From Olleya marilimosa CAM030 (lineage in GTDB: Bacteria > Bacteroidota > Bacteroidia > Flavobacteriales > Flavobacteriaceae): a stretch of DNA of 32,658 bases. The stretch is from NCBI RefSeq assembly GCF_000518485.1, contig NZ_KI912443.1, positions 341,725-374,382 of the forward strand, written 5' to 3'. A program made the translations under genes and the position numbers. The notes under the pieces were generated by a model that was given only the letters and a program-made list of their open reading frames with translations, was not told the origin of the DNA and searched no databases. Positions within the stretch are counted from its first letter, which is position 1. Each line of letters begins with the position of its first letter. This document shows positions 24,779 to 32,658 of this stretch, piece by piece.

Positions 24779-25504
24779 CTATTTACCTTTTAAAAGCCCA
24801 TATTTTGTAATACAATATAAGGCTCTAAAACCATCTTTCCATGATATTTTTTTACCTTCCAAATAGGTTCTTCCATAATATGAAATACCGACTTCGTAAA
24901 TGCGTATGTAAGGTATCCTAGAAATTTTAGCAGTTACTTCGGGTTCAAAACCAAAGCGTTTTTCTTTGAGGTTGACAGATTTAATAATTTCGGTTTTAAA
25001 CATTTTATAGCAAGTCTCCATGTCTGTAAGGTTTAAATTGGTTACTGCATTAGAGAAAAAGGTTAAAAACTTATTTCCTATGGTATGCCAAAAAAACAAT
25101 ACACGATGTGGATTACTACCCATAAATCTTGAACCATACACGACGTCCGCAAATCCGTCTGTGATTGGTTTTAATAGGACGTTATACTCGTTTGGGTCAT
25201 ATTCTAAATCTGCGTCTTGGATTATAATATAATCTCCAGTTGCTTGTTTAATGCCTTCATGGAGTGCTGCACCTTTACCAAGATTTACCTCTTGCTTAAA
25301 AAACTTAATATCTAAATTAGGATTATTAGCAATAAAAGTTTCAATGGTTTTTTTTGTTTGATCTGTAGAGCAATCATCAATAATTACAATTTGCTTTTTT
25401 ATTCCAAACAGTAATGTCACACTATTAATCTTGTCCAGTATTAGTGTAATAGTGCTTTCTTCATTATAAGCAGGAATTATAATAGACAAGGTTTTAATAG
25501 ACAT
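24779..25504 (-). CDS. Family 2 glycosyltransferase, polyprenyl-phosphate mannosyl/glucosyltransferase-like
   Basis: A 241-residue GT-A glycosyltransferase with no C-terminal membrane anchor. Landmarks are [11 protein letters not shown] (6-16), [11 protein letters not shown] (40-50), [20 protein letters not shown] (76-95), the D-A-D metal site at 97-99 and DMETCYKMF (161-169). The last is characteristic of dolichol-phosphate mannose synthase-like enzymes. These load a sugar from a nucleotide donor onto a polyprenyl phosphate at the cytoplasmic face. The stop TAG lies next to the start of the GT-C-like gene, so the two are almost certainly cotranslated and may form a lipid-linked sugar synthesis and transfer pair. 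It is 17 bp behind the NdpA-type gene. Confidence 0.87.
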   Translation of the reverse strand: MSIKTLSIIIPAYNEESTITLILDKINSVTLLFGIKKQIVIIDDCSTDQTKKTIETFIANNPNLDIKFFKQEVNLGKGAALHEGIKQATGDYIIIQDADLEYDPNEYNVLLKPITDGFADVVYGSRFMGSNPHRVLFFWHTIGNKFLTFFSNAVTNLNLTDMETCYKMFKTEIIKSVNLKEKRFGFEPEVTAKISRIPYIRIYEVGISYYGRTYLEGKKISWKDGFRALYCITKYGLLKGK

Positions 25505-25521
25505 GTTTATGGCGTTTGGTT

Positions 25522-26571
25522 TTAGGCTTCGACGTTAAAAAACACTTTATAATAATGCATTTTTTTCTCTTCGTCGTAACCACGTTCTAAATACTCTGCA
25601 CTTGCATCTGGTGCATCAATATCCAATTTAATTTGAATGTTAGTGTCTAATTTAATTTCGGTTTTAATTTTTTTCTTTTCTTTATTTAAAACTTTTTCTG
25701 AAACATCAAATTGATTTCTTATTAGTACATTTTGTTCCGACTCAAAGTCTTTTTTATAGCTTTCAAAAAGATCCATATGTTTATTCTCTACAAAGACTTC
25801 ATCTTTAAATCTTTCGACGTTAACAATTTCGTTTTCTTTAAAAAAGTCAATTGTTTTGGCTAAAAAGTTGTTATGCTCTTGTGCACCATAGGTTGTTTTA
25901 ATTATTTCAGTAGAAAACTCTTTGCAAAGTTCAAGATAGTTTTGTGTATGACTATTGTAGTCGTCTGCATATTTTATATTTAAAAACTTATCTATCCAAT
26001 AGGCAGCATCATAATTATTGTTGTCTACGGTTAACACAACTTTACCTTCGGCATCACCAGTATTTAAAATTAAACAACCTTTATCTACTTTTTTAGCATT
26101 AATCCCTTTTTGGACTAAAACGTCGTAACTGTTATCTTCTAAATAGGTTTGAAAAAAATTAGTTTTGTTTTCTATTTTAAAAATTCCAATCGCGTCCACT
26201 ACCATTTCATTGTGTTCTATACCATCAAAATAGGCTACAATAACATCTCCAGTTTTAATTTGTGCAGAAGTTGATTGCTCATATAAATGCTTAACAACAT
26301 TTTTGGAGACATCTACAAAAGTTTCGTCATCTGCAAAAATTTCTTTTGTGTACGCATTAATTTCATTTAACTCGATATTGGCATGATGATTAAATCTGTG
26401 ACTTTGGACTAAGCTTGTAAATGGTCTTAGTAAAAAAGGAACCATTAACTCATAACTAGCCTCGTCAAATACTAATTCTTTCTCAGAGAAGGCGTTTTTA
26501 GTATCGTTATGTTTGTTTCCTACTTTGTGGATTATACACTTTAATATTGAAGCTTTGTTACGATTAATCAT
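25522..26571 (-). CDS. Nucleoid-associated protein, NdpA/YejK family
   Basis: The 349-residue cytoplasmic protein has the N-terminal pattern of this family ([20 protein letters not shown]) and a conserved middle part ([20 protein letters not shown], then [12 protein letters not shown]). The C-terminal helical part contains [13 protein letters not shown]. The YejK/NdpA family was named from E. coli protein found in isolated nucleoids; the biochemical role is poorly known, and in this phylum related proteins are annotated as nucleoid-associated mainly by homology. Length fits (E. coli about 335). It heads the unit with the two glycosyltransferase genes but no functional link to them is evident. 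Confidence 0.8.
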   Translation of the reverse strand: MINRNKASILKCIIHKVGNKHNDTKNAFSEKELVFDEASYELMVPFLLRPFTSLVQSHRFNHHANIELNEINAYTKEIFADDETFVDVSKNVVKHLYEQSTSAQIKTGDVIVAYFDGIEHNEMVVDAIGIFKIENKTNFFQTYLEDNSYDVLVQKGINAKKVDKGCLILNTGDAEGKVVLTVDNNNYDAAYWIDKFLNIKYADDYNSHTQNYLELCKEFSTEIIKTTYGAQEHNNFLAKTIDFFKENEIVNVERFKDEVFVENKHMDLFESYKKDFESEQNVLIRNQFDVSEKVLNKEKKKIKTEIKLDTNIQIKLDIDAPDASAEYLERGYDEEKKMHYYKVFFNVEA

Positions 26572-26633
26572 CTGTAAAATGGTATTTATTTTAAGTTACA
26601 ATGTTACTAAATCTAACAGAAAAAAAGCATAAA

Positions 26634-26660
26634 AAAACCGAAGACTTTGCTTCGGTTTTA
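26634..26660 (-). terminator. Hairpin terminator after the large lipoprotein gene
   Basis: aaaaccgaag (26634-26643) pairs perfectly with cttcggtttt (26650-26659) around a 6-nt loop. The A-run on the left reads as a T-tract on the minus strand. It lies 24 bp past the stop at 26684. Confidence 0.85.
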
Positions 26661-26683
26661 GTAATCTATAAAAAGAGTTATAA

Positions 26684-29110
26684 CTAATTTATTTTATAAA
26701 CTAAGATCGAGTTACTTTCACCTTTAGTCACAAATTCTAAGTGGTCATCTTTATCGATGTTTTCTAAATCTATAGCTGATGTACCGTAAACAGGAAAGTT
26801 ATCTTGCTGCTTTGCATTACTGTCAAATAACATTACTTTTTGAGTTTGCTTATCTGTAGTGGAAACGTATATTTTATTGTTAATTAAAAATAGTTTTGCA
26901 GTCGTATAGCTACCAAAATCTAATTGTAAGGTTTGATCTTTAATATTTAAAGTATTGTCACTTTGTGTAATTAATGTTTTTGTAGTCGCGCTTAAAGTTA
27001 TGTTTTCTGACAGGTTTGTATTACTTACTGTAACCTTTCCTTTTTGGTCTATAGTTGCTATTTTACCATCTGCTGTTGTGGTTATAAAATCGGAATTATA
27101 ATTGTAAATAGCTTGATTGGCATAACTAAGTTTTGTTTTAGGTGTCACTCTAGTTTTACCACGTCTGTCTAAAATGTATAATTGATTATCTGTTTTAAAA
27201 AGCAGATAATCCTTTCTGCCAATTCTAATATGTTGAGGTGGTGTGTTTAAGGTTTCTTTTGCGTTTTTAAAGTTAAAACCTTTTACCGTTTTTCCTTTAC
27301 TGTCATAAACCAATACATTTTTGTCTTGTGTAATAAATAGACGATAGTTTTTATTATTATCGTAATCAAAAACTGATAAAGGTTGTGTTATTTCATCATT
27401 AAAAGTCATAGGAAACGGTTTAACATCCTCTCCATTATGATCTAAAACATAAACGCGATTAGCAGTTGCAAATGCTAATTGTAAACGTCCATTTTTAAAC
27501 ATGTCAATTTGGTTGATTGATCCCAAAATGGCTCCTTTTAATTGTTTTTTCCAAAGTATTTTACCACTATTAGATATTAAATATAGTGTGTTGCTAATGT
27601 CTTGTACAACAATATCTTTTTGTTTTGTACGATGATTTTTAACAAACTGAGGATTTGTAAGTACATCATTATCTAGTTTAATATTAAACATTTCGGTTAC
27701 TGCATTATCAGACGTAGATGGTTTGCTTTGCTTGATAATAGCATTAAAATGTGCAAAATCAGTATCGTAAATAAACTGTAAGGCAGAGGTCTTGTAATTG
27801 TCAAATTTAAAGTCAAATGTAGTATTTAAGTTAGATTTAATAATTTGACTAAGACTTGTTGGATTTATAACTTGTAATATGGATGCTTGATTACTTAAGT
27901 TTTTCTTTATATTTTTATAATAATCGCGATCACTTATTGTAGTTTGATTTTGATAGTTAACTATAATGTTTTCTAATGTTTCTGTATTTGATGCAAACAC
28001 CAAAAATTGATTTATTATACAATATTTAGATGCTGTGTTAAGCGTAATAAAGGGTTTTAAATGGCTATTAAAAAGACTAGGATTAGAAAAATTATAAATA
28101 CTTATACCTCTAAAATCTTCAACTTTTTCTTTTTCACTAAGTAAAGCTTCTTGAGTACTAATAATGTCTATGGAATTTAAAACTACTGCACTTGTTGTGT
28201 CGCTGTATATTTCGCCAAACTCAATAATATTATCAAACAAAGCAGTGTTTATGGCCAGAGTATCAATATTATTATAATGGTTAAGATTGCTTCTAAATTT
28301 CTTGTATTCATTAAAAGTAATACTTAAAAAACCATCGCTATTAGATGGGCTAATTTGTGCCAATTGGTTGTCTTGTGGTAATGTGTGTTTAAAAACGTTA
28401 ATTAATTTATTGGACGTGTCTTTAGCTTTAGTTATACCGTTTAATGTTAGTTGGTTTTGACTAACTTCTGTATCAAAAGTCAAATAATCTGTAAAATTTT
28501 TAAAAGAAAGATTATTGTTTTTGAATACAGTATTTAAACCATTGTCTTTATTTATAAATACAGAAAACGAAGCTTCTTGATCTTGAGTTGCTATTATTTT
28601 TTTAATCGAATTTTTATCAGGATTACTGTTTATTAAGTGTTGTAAATGATTAACGTTATTAGCACCTATTAATATATCTCCAATTTTTGAAACATAAACA
28701 GTTTGATTTTTGTTTGAAATTTTTTCGGCTGTAACCCCTTTTAATTTTATAGGCTCTCTTTTAATTTTTAAACTATCTAAATTAAAAACAGAATCGTTTA
28801 ATTTAGTAACAAAGCTATATTGTATACTGTCTTTATTGTCTTTAGACAAGTTTATGTAAACGCGTAGTTTACTTTTAATATGTTCCAGTAATTCCAGCTT
28901 TTTGCTAACATTTTTATAGGACGTTGTGTTAGATAATTGGTCTATAAAATGGTTGTTAGTTATGTTGCTTTTAAAATTTTCTAGGTTATTAATAGTTAAT
29001 ACATAATCTGCTTGATTAAAAATATAATCTTCAATTGTATTTTTGTTAGTAGATGTTTGACAAGAGATTGTCAATAGTATAAATAGTAAACAACACCATA
29101 TATGTTTCAT
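26684..29110 (-). CDS. Large lipoprotein with C-terminal propeller-like half
   Basis: The ATG at 29110 is preferred (808 residues). It gives a clean lipoprotein signal peptide, MKHIWCCLLFILLTISCQTS with lipidated Cys17, whereas the ATG at 29131 adds seven residues ahead of it. The N-terminal half (about 20-480) has several repeats of hydrophobic strands and helices and is unrecognised; a DUF3352-like relation is possible but not secure. From about 495 on, short blade-like repeats occur: NTLYLISNSGKILWKKQL, NRVYVLDHNGEDVKPFPM, KNVLVYDSKGKTVKGFNF, NQLYILDRRGKTRV. The last blade ends in IDKDDHLEFVTKGE, a calcium-loop-like motif of FG-GAP/VCBS type. Likely an envelope scaffold. It is 31 bp behind rnhB. 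Confidence 0.72.
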   Translation of the reverse strand: MKHIWCCLLFILLTISCQTSTNKNTIEDYIFNQADYVLTINNLENFKSNITNNHFIDQLSNTTSYKNVSKKLELLEHIKSKLRVYINLSKDNKDSIQYSFVTKLNDSVFNLDSLKIKREPIKLKGVTAEKISNKNQTVYVSKIGDILIGANNVNHLQHLINSNPDKNSIKKIIATQDQEASFSVFINKDNGLNTVFKNNNLSFKNFTDYLTFDTEVSQNQLTLNGITKAKDTSNKLINVFKHTLPQDNQLAQISPSNSDGFLSITFNEYKKFRSNLNHYNNIDTLAINTALFDNIIEFGEIYSDTTSAVVLNSIDIISTQEALLSEKEKVEDFRGISIYNFSNPSLFNSHLKPFITLNTASKYCIINQFLVFASNTETLENIIVNYQNQTTISDRDYYKNIKKNLSNQASILQVINPTSLSQIIKSNLNTTFDFKFDNYKTSALQFIYDTDFAHFNAIIKQSKPSTSDNAVTEMFNIKLDNDVLTNPQFVKNHRTKQKDIVVQDISNTLYLISNSGKILWKKQLKGAILGSINQIDMFKNGRLQLAFATANRVYVLDHNGEDVKPFPMTFNDEITQPLSVFDYDNNKNYRLFITQDKNVLVYDSKGKTVKGFNFKNAKETLNTPPQHIRIGRKDYLLFKTDNQLYILDRRGKTRVTPKTKLSYANQAIYNYNSDFITTTADGKIATIDQKGKVTVSNTNLSENITLSATTKTLITQSDNTLNIKDQTLQLDFGSYTTAKLFLINNKIYVSTTDKQTQKVMLFDSNAKQQDNFPVYGTSAIDLENIDKDDHLEFVTKGESNSILVYKIN

Positions 29111-29141
29111 AAAAGAAGAGGGTTTGTGCAAATATAATAAG

Positions 29142-29741
29142 TTACAATTCTAATTTCAATTGTTCGGGTAATAGTCTAAAGGATTTTCTGTGGTATTTAG
29201 TTGGGCCATATTTTTTTATTGCTTCACGATGTTGCTTAGTTGGGTAGCCTTTATTTTGTTTCCAATTGTACATTGGAAATTCCTCGTGAATTTTGTTCAT
29301 ATACTCATCGCGATACGTTTTGGCTAAAACTGAAGCTGCTGCAATGCTTAGATATTTTCCGTCACCTTTAATAATTGTTTCAAATGGAATGTCTTTAAAA
29401 GGTTTAAACCTATTACCATCTACAATGATAAACTCAGGTGTTTTTGTCATAGTCTCAATAGACTTATGCATGGCTAAAATCGAGGCGTTAAGTATATTAA
29501 TCTCATCTATTTCAGCTTCATGGATGTGATAAAAGCCAAAGCATAATGCTTCAGTTTCAATAACAGGTCTTAATAAGTCTCTTTTTTTTTCGCTAATTTG
29601 CTTAGAGTCGTTTAAAATTTCATTCTTAAAATTAGGTTTTAAAATAACAGCAGCAGCTGTAACAGGTCCAGCTAAACAACCACGACCAGCTTCATCAGTA
29701 CCGCATTCTAACTTGTGTTTGGAATATTTTAATTTTAGCAT
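29142..29741 (-). CDS. rnhB: Ribonuclease HII
   Basis: RNase HII cuts RNA in RNA-DNA hybrids and single ribonucleotides embedded in duplex DNA, starting ribonucleotide excision repair. The 199-residue length is typical. Catalytic acids are Asp16 and Glu17 in [13 protein letters not shown], Asp108 in IIVDGNRF, and Asp127 in [20 protein letters not shown]. The G-R-G motif (19-21) that reads the RNA-DNA junction and a conserved Tyr in the YGPTKYHR end region are present. It is the first gene of a probable two-gene unit with the large lipoprotein. The pairing is probably not functional. Confidence 0.95.
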   Translation of the reverse strand: MLKLKYSKHKLECGTDEAGRGCLAGPVTAAAVILKPNFKNEILNDSKQISEKKRDLLRPVIETEALCFGFYHIHEAEIDEINILNASILAMHKSIETMTKTPEFIIVDGNRFKPFKDIPFETIIKGDGKYLSIAAASVLAKTYRDEYMNKIHEEFPMYNWKQNKGYPTKQHREAIKKYGPTKYHRKSFRLLPEQLKLEL

Positions 29742-29886
29742 TAAATAAAAAAGAAGGTTTAACGTTATATTGTTTCAATTTTGTTCCTTTCTTAACAGAA
29801 AACACAAAACCATAAAGATATTTGCTATTTTTGGCAAAAATATATGATTCAGCTTTTAATTAAAGGTCTAAAATAGTCACCATTTA

Positions 29887-31860
29887 ATGAAAAAAATAAT
29901 TTTCTCTTTTCTTTTATTTATCATAACTGTTTTTGCTTATGCGCAAAGACCTATTAAAAAGTCTATAAATAAAGCTGTTTCGCAAGCTGAAAAAAATTCC
30001 GTAACCTCTCAGGATAGTTTGAAAAAAGGAGGTGTTAGTAACAAGTCAACACAAAAAAAAGAAGCTGTTATTACAGATTATTTAATTATTAATCATTTAA
30101 GGGATACGACATATTTAGATACCACTTTAACAATTAATAAAGAGTATAAATACAATTATTTAAGACGTGATGAATTTGGTTTAATGCCATTTGCTAATAT
30201 TGGTCAAACTTATAATAGTCTTACTTATAATTTTAACGACACCCATTTAATTCCTGGTTTTGGAGCAAAAGCAAAGCATTTTAATTATTTAGATGCAGAA
30301 GATATCAATTATTATCATGTACCTACACCATTAACTGAGCTCTATTTTAAAACCGCCTTGACACAAGGACAGCAATTAGATGCTTTTTTCACTACCAATA
30401 CGTCAAAACAATTTAATTTGTCAATTGGATATAAAGGGGTTAGGTCTTTAGGTATATACCAAAATACGTTAACTAGTTCTGGAAACCTTAGGATGACAGC
30501 AAGTTATAAAACAAAAAATAGGCGATATATTTTAAATACACATTTTACCTCTCAGGATTTACTAAACAACGAAAATGGAGGTTTAAAAGATGATAACCTT
30601 GCGTTTTTTGAATCTGGAGACCCTGATTTTGACGACAGAGGAGTGTTGGAAGTTAATTTTGAAAATGCAGAAAACTTGCTTTTAGGTAAACGTTTTTATT
30701 TAAACCATAGCTACGATTTCATAATACCAAAGGACTCAATAAGCTCTAATAGTCTCCAATTAGCACACGTAATGACTCTTGAAGATAAAATTTATACATT
30801 TGATCAGTCAGCTGCCAATACAGATTATTTTGGAGAGTCTTTTCGTACTTCAAGTTTAAAGGACAGGACAGAGCTTGAGCAGTTTACAAATCAGTTGCAA
30901 TTAAATTACAAAAATACTACTATTGGTTCAGTGCAGTTTAATGCCACGCATAATAATTATAATTATGGATATGATAAAATTGTGGTGCTTAACACTGGGA
31001 CAATACCTAATAGACTAATAGGTGATGTAGTATCAGTAGGTGCAAAATATAATAAGCAGTATAAAGGTTTTAATTTAAATGGTAATGCAGGTTTAAATGT
31101 GTCAGGAGATTTTGACGGAAATTATATTTCCGGAACAGCATCCTATCAGCTTACCAATGACATTAAAATATTGGCAAATATCAACCACTCATCGGTAGCT
31201 CCAAATTTTAATACATTACTATTCCAAAGTGATTATAAAAATTACAATTGGAGTAACCAATTCAACAACATTAAATCCCAACAAGTACTCTTTAATATAG
31301 ATTCTAAAAAGTATGCAAATCTGACATTAGATTTTAATACAATAAATGACTATGTGTACTTTGCAAAAAATGATGAAGGCAACGTAAAGCCATTCCAAAA
31401 CAGCAATGCAATTACCTATTTAAAATTAAAACTTCAAAAAGAAATTAGATACAAAAATTTCGCATTAGATAATACCGTATTATACCAAAACGTACAAGAC
31501 GATTCTAATACACTTAACGTTCCCCAAATAGTAACACGTAACACACTATATTATTCCAATCAAGTATTTAAAAAAGCTATGTATTTGCAAACCGGAATAA
31601 TATTCAACTATTTCACAGCATACAATATGAATAGTTATGATCCGTTGTTAGCCGAGTTCTACACTCAAAATCAAGAAGAATTTGGAGGTTTTCCAAGATT
31701 AGACTTTTTTGTAAATGCAAAAATTAGACAAACTAGAATATTTTTAAAAGCAGAACATTTTAACGCAGCCTTCACAGGAAGGGAATATTATTCAGCAGCC
31801 AATCAACCTTATCGCGATTTTACAATTCGATTTGGTTTAGTTTGGAATTTCTTTTTATAG
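29887..31860 (+). CDS. Putative outer-membrane porin (Porin_10-type)
   Basis: The 657-residue protein has a signal peptide (MKKIIFSFLLFIITVFAYAQ). After a Lys/Ser-rich linker, the sequence YLRRDEFGLMPFANIGQTYN near residues 91-110 is characteristic of the Bacteroidota putative porin family (Porin_10). The rest is a succession of alternating amphipathic strands with many aromatic girdle residues, and the protein ends in FGLVWNFFL with a terminal aromatic-hydrophobic pattern expected of a beta-barrel recognised by BamA. No TonB box or plug is present, so passive transport is the likely role. Substrate unknown. It is divergent from rnhB and followed by a gene-free stretch. Confidence 0.82.
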   Translation: MKKIIFSFLLFIITVFAYAQRPIKKSINKAVSQAEKNSVTSQDSLKKGGVSNKSTQKKEAVITDYLIINHLRDTTYLDTTLTINKEYKYNYLRRDEFGLMPFANIGQTYNSLTYNFNDTHLIPGFGAKAKHFNYLDAEDINYYHVPTPLTELYFKTALTQGQQLDAFFTTNTSKQFNLSIGYKGVRSLGIYQNTLTSSGNLRMTASYKTKNRRYILNTHFTSQDLLNNENGGLKDDNLAFFESGDPDFDDRGVLEVNFENAENLLLGKRFYLNHSYDFIIPKDSISSNSLQLAHVMTLEDKIYTFDQSAANTDYFGESFRTSSLKDRTELEQFTNQLQLNYKNTTIGSVQFNATHNNYNYGYDKIVVLNTGTIPNRLIGDVVSVGAKYNKQYKGFNLNGNAGLNVSGDFDGNYISGTASYQLTNDIKILANINHSSVAPNFNTLLFQSDYKNYNWSNQFNNIKSQQVLFNIDSKKYANLTLDFNTINDYVYFAKNDEGNVKPFQNSNAITYLKLKLQKEIRYKNFALDNTVLYQNVQDDSNTLNVPQIVTRNTLYYSNQVFKKAMYLQTGIIFNYFTAYNMNSYDPLLAEFYTQNQEEFGGFPRLDFFVNAKIRQTRIFLKAEHFNAAFTGREYYSAANQPYRDFTIRFGLVWNFFL

Positions 31861-31866
31861 CATAAT

Positions 31867-31912
31867 GTGGGCGTTACCCAAAGGGTCGGGCTATCACTAC
31901 TCGCTTTTTTTT
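31867..31912 (+). repeat. REP-like intergenic element
   Basis: The sequence gggcgttaccc, then an acccaaagggt hairpin, then gggtcgggctatcactactc and a T-tract, resembles a short motif (GGCGTTACCC...GGGTCGGGCT...ACTCGCT) that I recall as scattered in intergenic regions of many flavobacterial genomes. Only one copy is seen in this window. It sits 7 nt after the porin stop, and the trailing eight T could let it act as a terminator. The identification is from memory. Confidence 0.5.
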
Positions 31913-32184
31913 AGCCTACAATTTACTCTATTCAATATAATAGATGTTATAGACTAATTAATTGATCTGTTAAAAGAAGCAATGGTAAAAAAAGAGCTCA
32001 AACATACCGTTCTATCCCTAACGCGTTGTATATCAGCAAGCAAATTAAATAAAGGCAGCAATACTTGTTTGTCAGAAAACTTAAGTTTAAAAAATAATTC
32101 AAAAAAAATCAGACTCTAACCTGTTAATAATAAAGCATTAAAGGTTTGAGTAAAAATAAAAACAAAAAAAGATTAAGAAAAGGG
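31913..32184. other. Gene-free AT-rich stretch ahead of the rRNA operon
   Basis: No convincing gene or RNA is seen here. The only ORF of any size is a 45-codon ATG frame at 31982-32119 with no recognisable motif. The composition is A-rich toward the right end, which fits an upstream region of strong rRNA promoters. Confidence 0.6.
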
Positions 32185-32214
32185 TTGTGGGAATGAAAAA
32201 GGCTTGTATATTTG
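32185..32214 (+). promoter_or_regulatory. rRNA operon promoter P1
   Basis: TTG at 32185-32187, a 19-nt spacer, and TATATTTG at 32207-32214 is a full match to the Bacteroidota housekeeping promoter. The element begins ttgtggga and is followed by cacccc, as in P2. Confidence 0.85.
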
Positions 32215-32320
32215 CACCCCGAAAACGACGTAACGGATGTTACTGAGAATAAGGTAAAGTTCTAAGAGTTATTGAAAGTGAAGTTTAAAAAAAAGAAAAA
32301 AATCTTTTTTTAAATAAAGC

Positions 32321-32351
32321 TTGTGGGATTTAAAAAAGCGAATTATATTTG
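32321..32351 (+). promoter_or_regulatory. rRNA operon promoter P2
   Basis: TTG at 32321-32323, a 20-nt spacer, and TATATTTG at 32344-32351 is a second full match. It shares ttgtggga, an A-rich spacer and gcaccc with P1, about 137 bp upstream. 16S begins about 174 nt downstream. Confidence 0.85.
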
Positions 32352-32524
32352 CACCCGCTTAAGGAAATAACGACTTAAGAAAGATAAGAAAAAGTTCATA
32401 AACATATTGAATTGACAGCGTAAGAATTAATTGGAAACGATTAATTCAAACAAAGAGAATAAACCATTTTGAGTACTGAAAACATTTATAATTGTTAAAG
32501 AATAGTCGCAAGACTTAAAATTTA

Positions 32525-32658
32525 ACGATGAAGAGTTTGATCCTGGCTCAGGATGAACGCTAGCGGCAGGCTTAACACATGCAAGTCGAGGGGTAGCAGG
32601 GAGCTTGCTCCGCTGACGACCGGCGAACGGGTGCGTAACGCGTATAGAATCTACCTCT
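32525..32658 (+). rRNA. rrs: 16S ribosomal RNA, 5' end only (cut by window edge)
   Basis: tgaagagtttgatcctggct (from 32529) is the universal 16S 5' region, followed by gatgaacgctagcggcaggc, cttaacacatgcaagtcgag, and gacgaccggcgaacgggtgc. The last is typical of Flavobacteriia. By alignment with E. coli numbering, nucleotide 1 falls near 32525. About 134 nt are visible; helices through the first variable region are present and the rest lies beyond the right edge. Confidence 0.96.

Noticed and set aside
24777-24779. GTG as start of the GT-C-like gene
   Set aside because: The adjacent in-frame ATG at 24776 gives the same protein minus one residue and is the more usual start; GTG remains possible because it overlaps the upstream stop.
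31982-32119. 45-codon ORF between porin and rRNA promoters
   Set aside because: No family, signal or promoter; low-complexity Lys/Asn/Ser content typical of AT-rich non-coding DNA.

Overview
The window looks like a chromosomal segment of a marine-type Flavobacteriaceae bacterium (phylum Bacteroidota). The evidence is low GC, promoters of the TTG-N19-TAnnTTTG type, many secreted proteins starting M-K-K with cleavage after A-x-A-Q or at a lipobox cysteine, Bacteroidota-restricted families (Porin_10-type porin, DUF6702, DUF4136, DUF5522, carboxypeptidase-regulatory-like domain proteins), and the 5' end of a flavobacterial-looking 16S rRNA gene. The genus cannot be fixed from this sequence alone.

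Region 1 (1-5330, minus strand) is one very large open gene that runs off the left edge. At least 1776 codons are visible. It encodes a secreted, highly repetitive fibre-like protein: a signal peptide, an N-terminal head, an array of 107-residue (321-bp) repeats, an in-frame 274-residue insert that resembles phage tail-fibre segments, then a second array of the same repeat. The plus-strand ORFs in this region are antisense shadows. This is the most unusual object in the window.

Region 2 (5461-11480) holds tRNA-Gly(TCC) with its own promoter and terminator, a long inverted repeat, dipeptidase E (minus), two overlapping paralogous secreted proteins with a carboxypeptidase-regulatory-like domain, a DUF6702 protein followed by a secreted M1 zinc aminopeptidase, and a small nuclease of the staphylococcal nuclease fold.

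Region 3 (11451-17667) is a minus-strand unit, DUF5522 - urocanate hydratase - DUF4136 lipoprotein. It diverges from a tight plus-strand operon: a small HEXXH protein, an ACC-deaminase/D-cysteine-desulfhydrase-like PLP enzyme, a glucosaminidase-LysM lipoprotein, and hemL. Bidirectional hairpin terminators bound both units.

Region 4 (17641-22597) contains two small secreted Spy-like or small helical proteins, a diheme cytochrome lipoprotein and lysS with a C-terminal extension, all on the minus strand. A short Pmp3/YqaE membrane protein (52 aa) and lipB follow on the plus strand.

Region 5 (22598-31860) is minus strand up to rnhB: an unknown secreted protein, a GT-C-like membrane protein with a DPM1-like GT2 glycosyltransferase, a nucleoid-associated (NdpA-type) protein, a large lipoprotein with a C-terminal propeller-like half, and rnhB. 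A putative porin lies divergently on the plus strand.

Region 6 (31861-end) is a gene-free stretch with a REP-like motif and two tandem, near-duplicate rrn promoters that lead into 16S rRNA, which is cut by the right edge. Apart from the repetitive fibre gene the window is mostly ordinary core genome. I see no insertion sequence, CRISPR array, prophage module or recognisable defence system.
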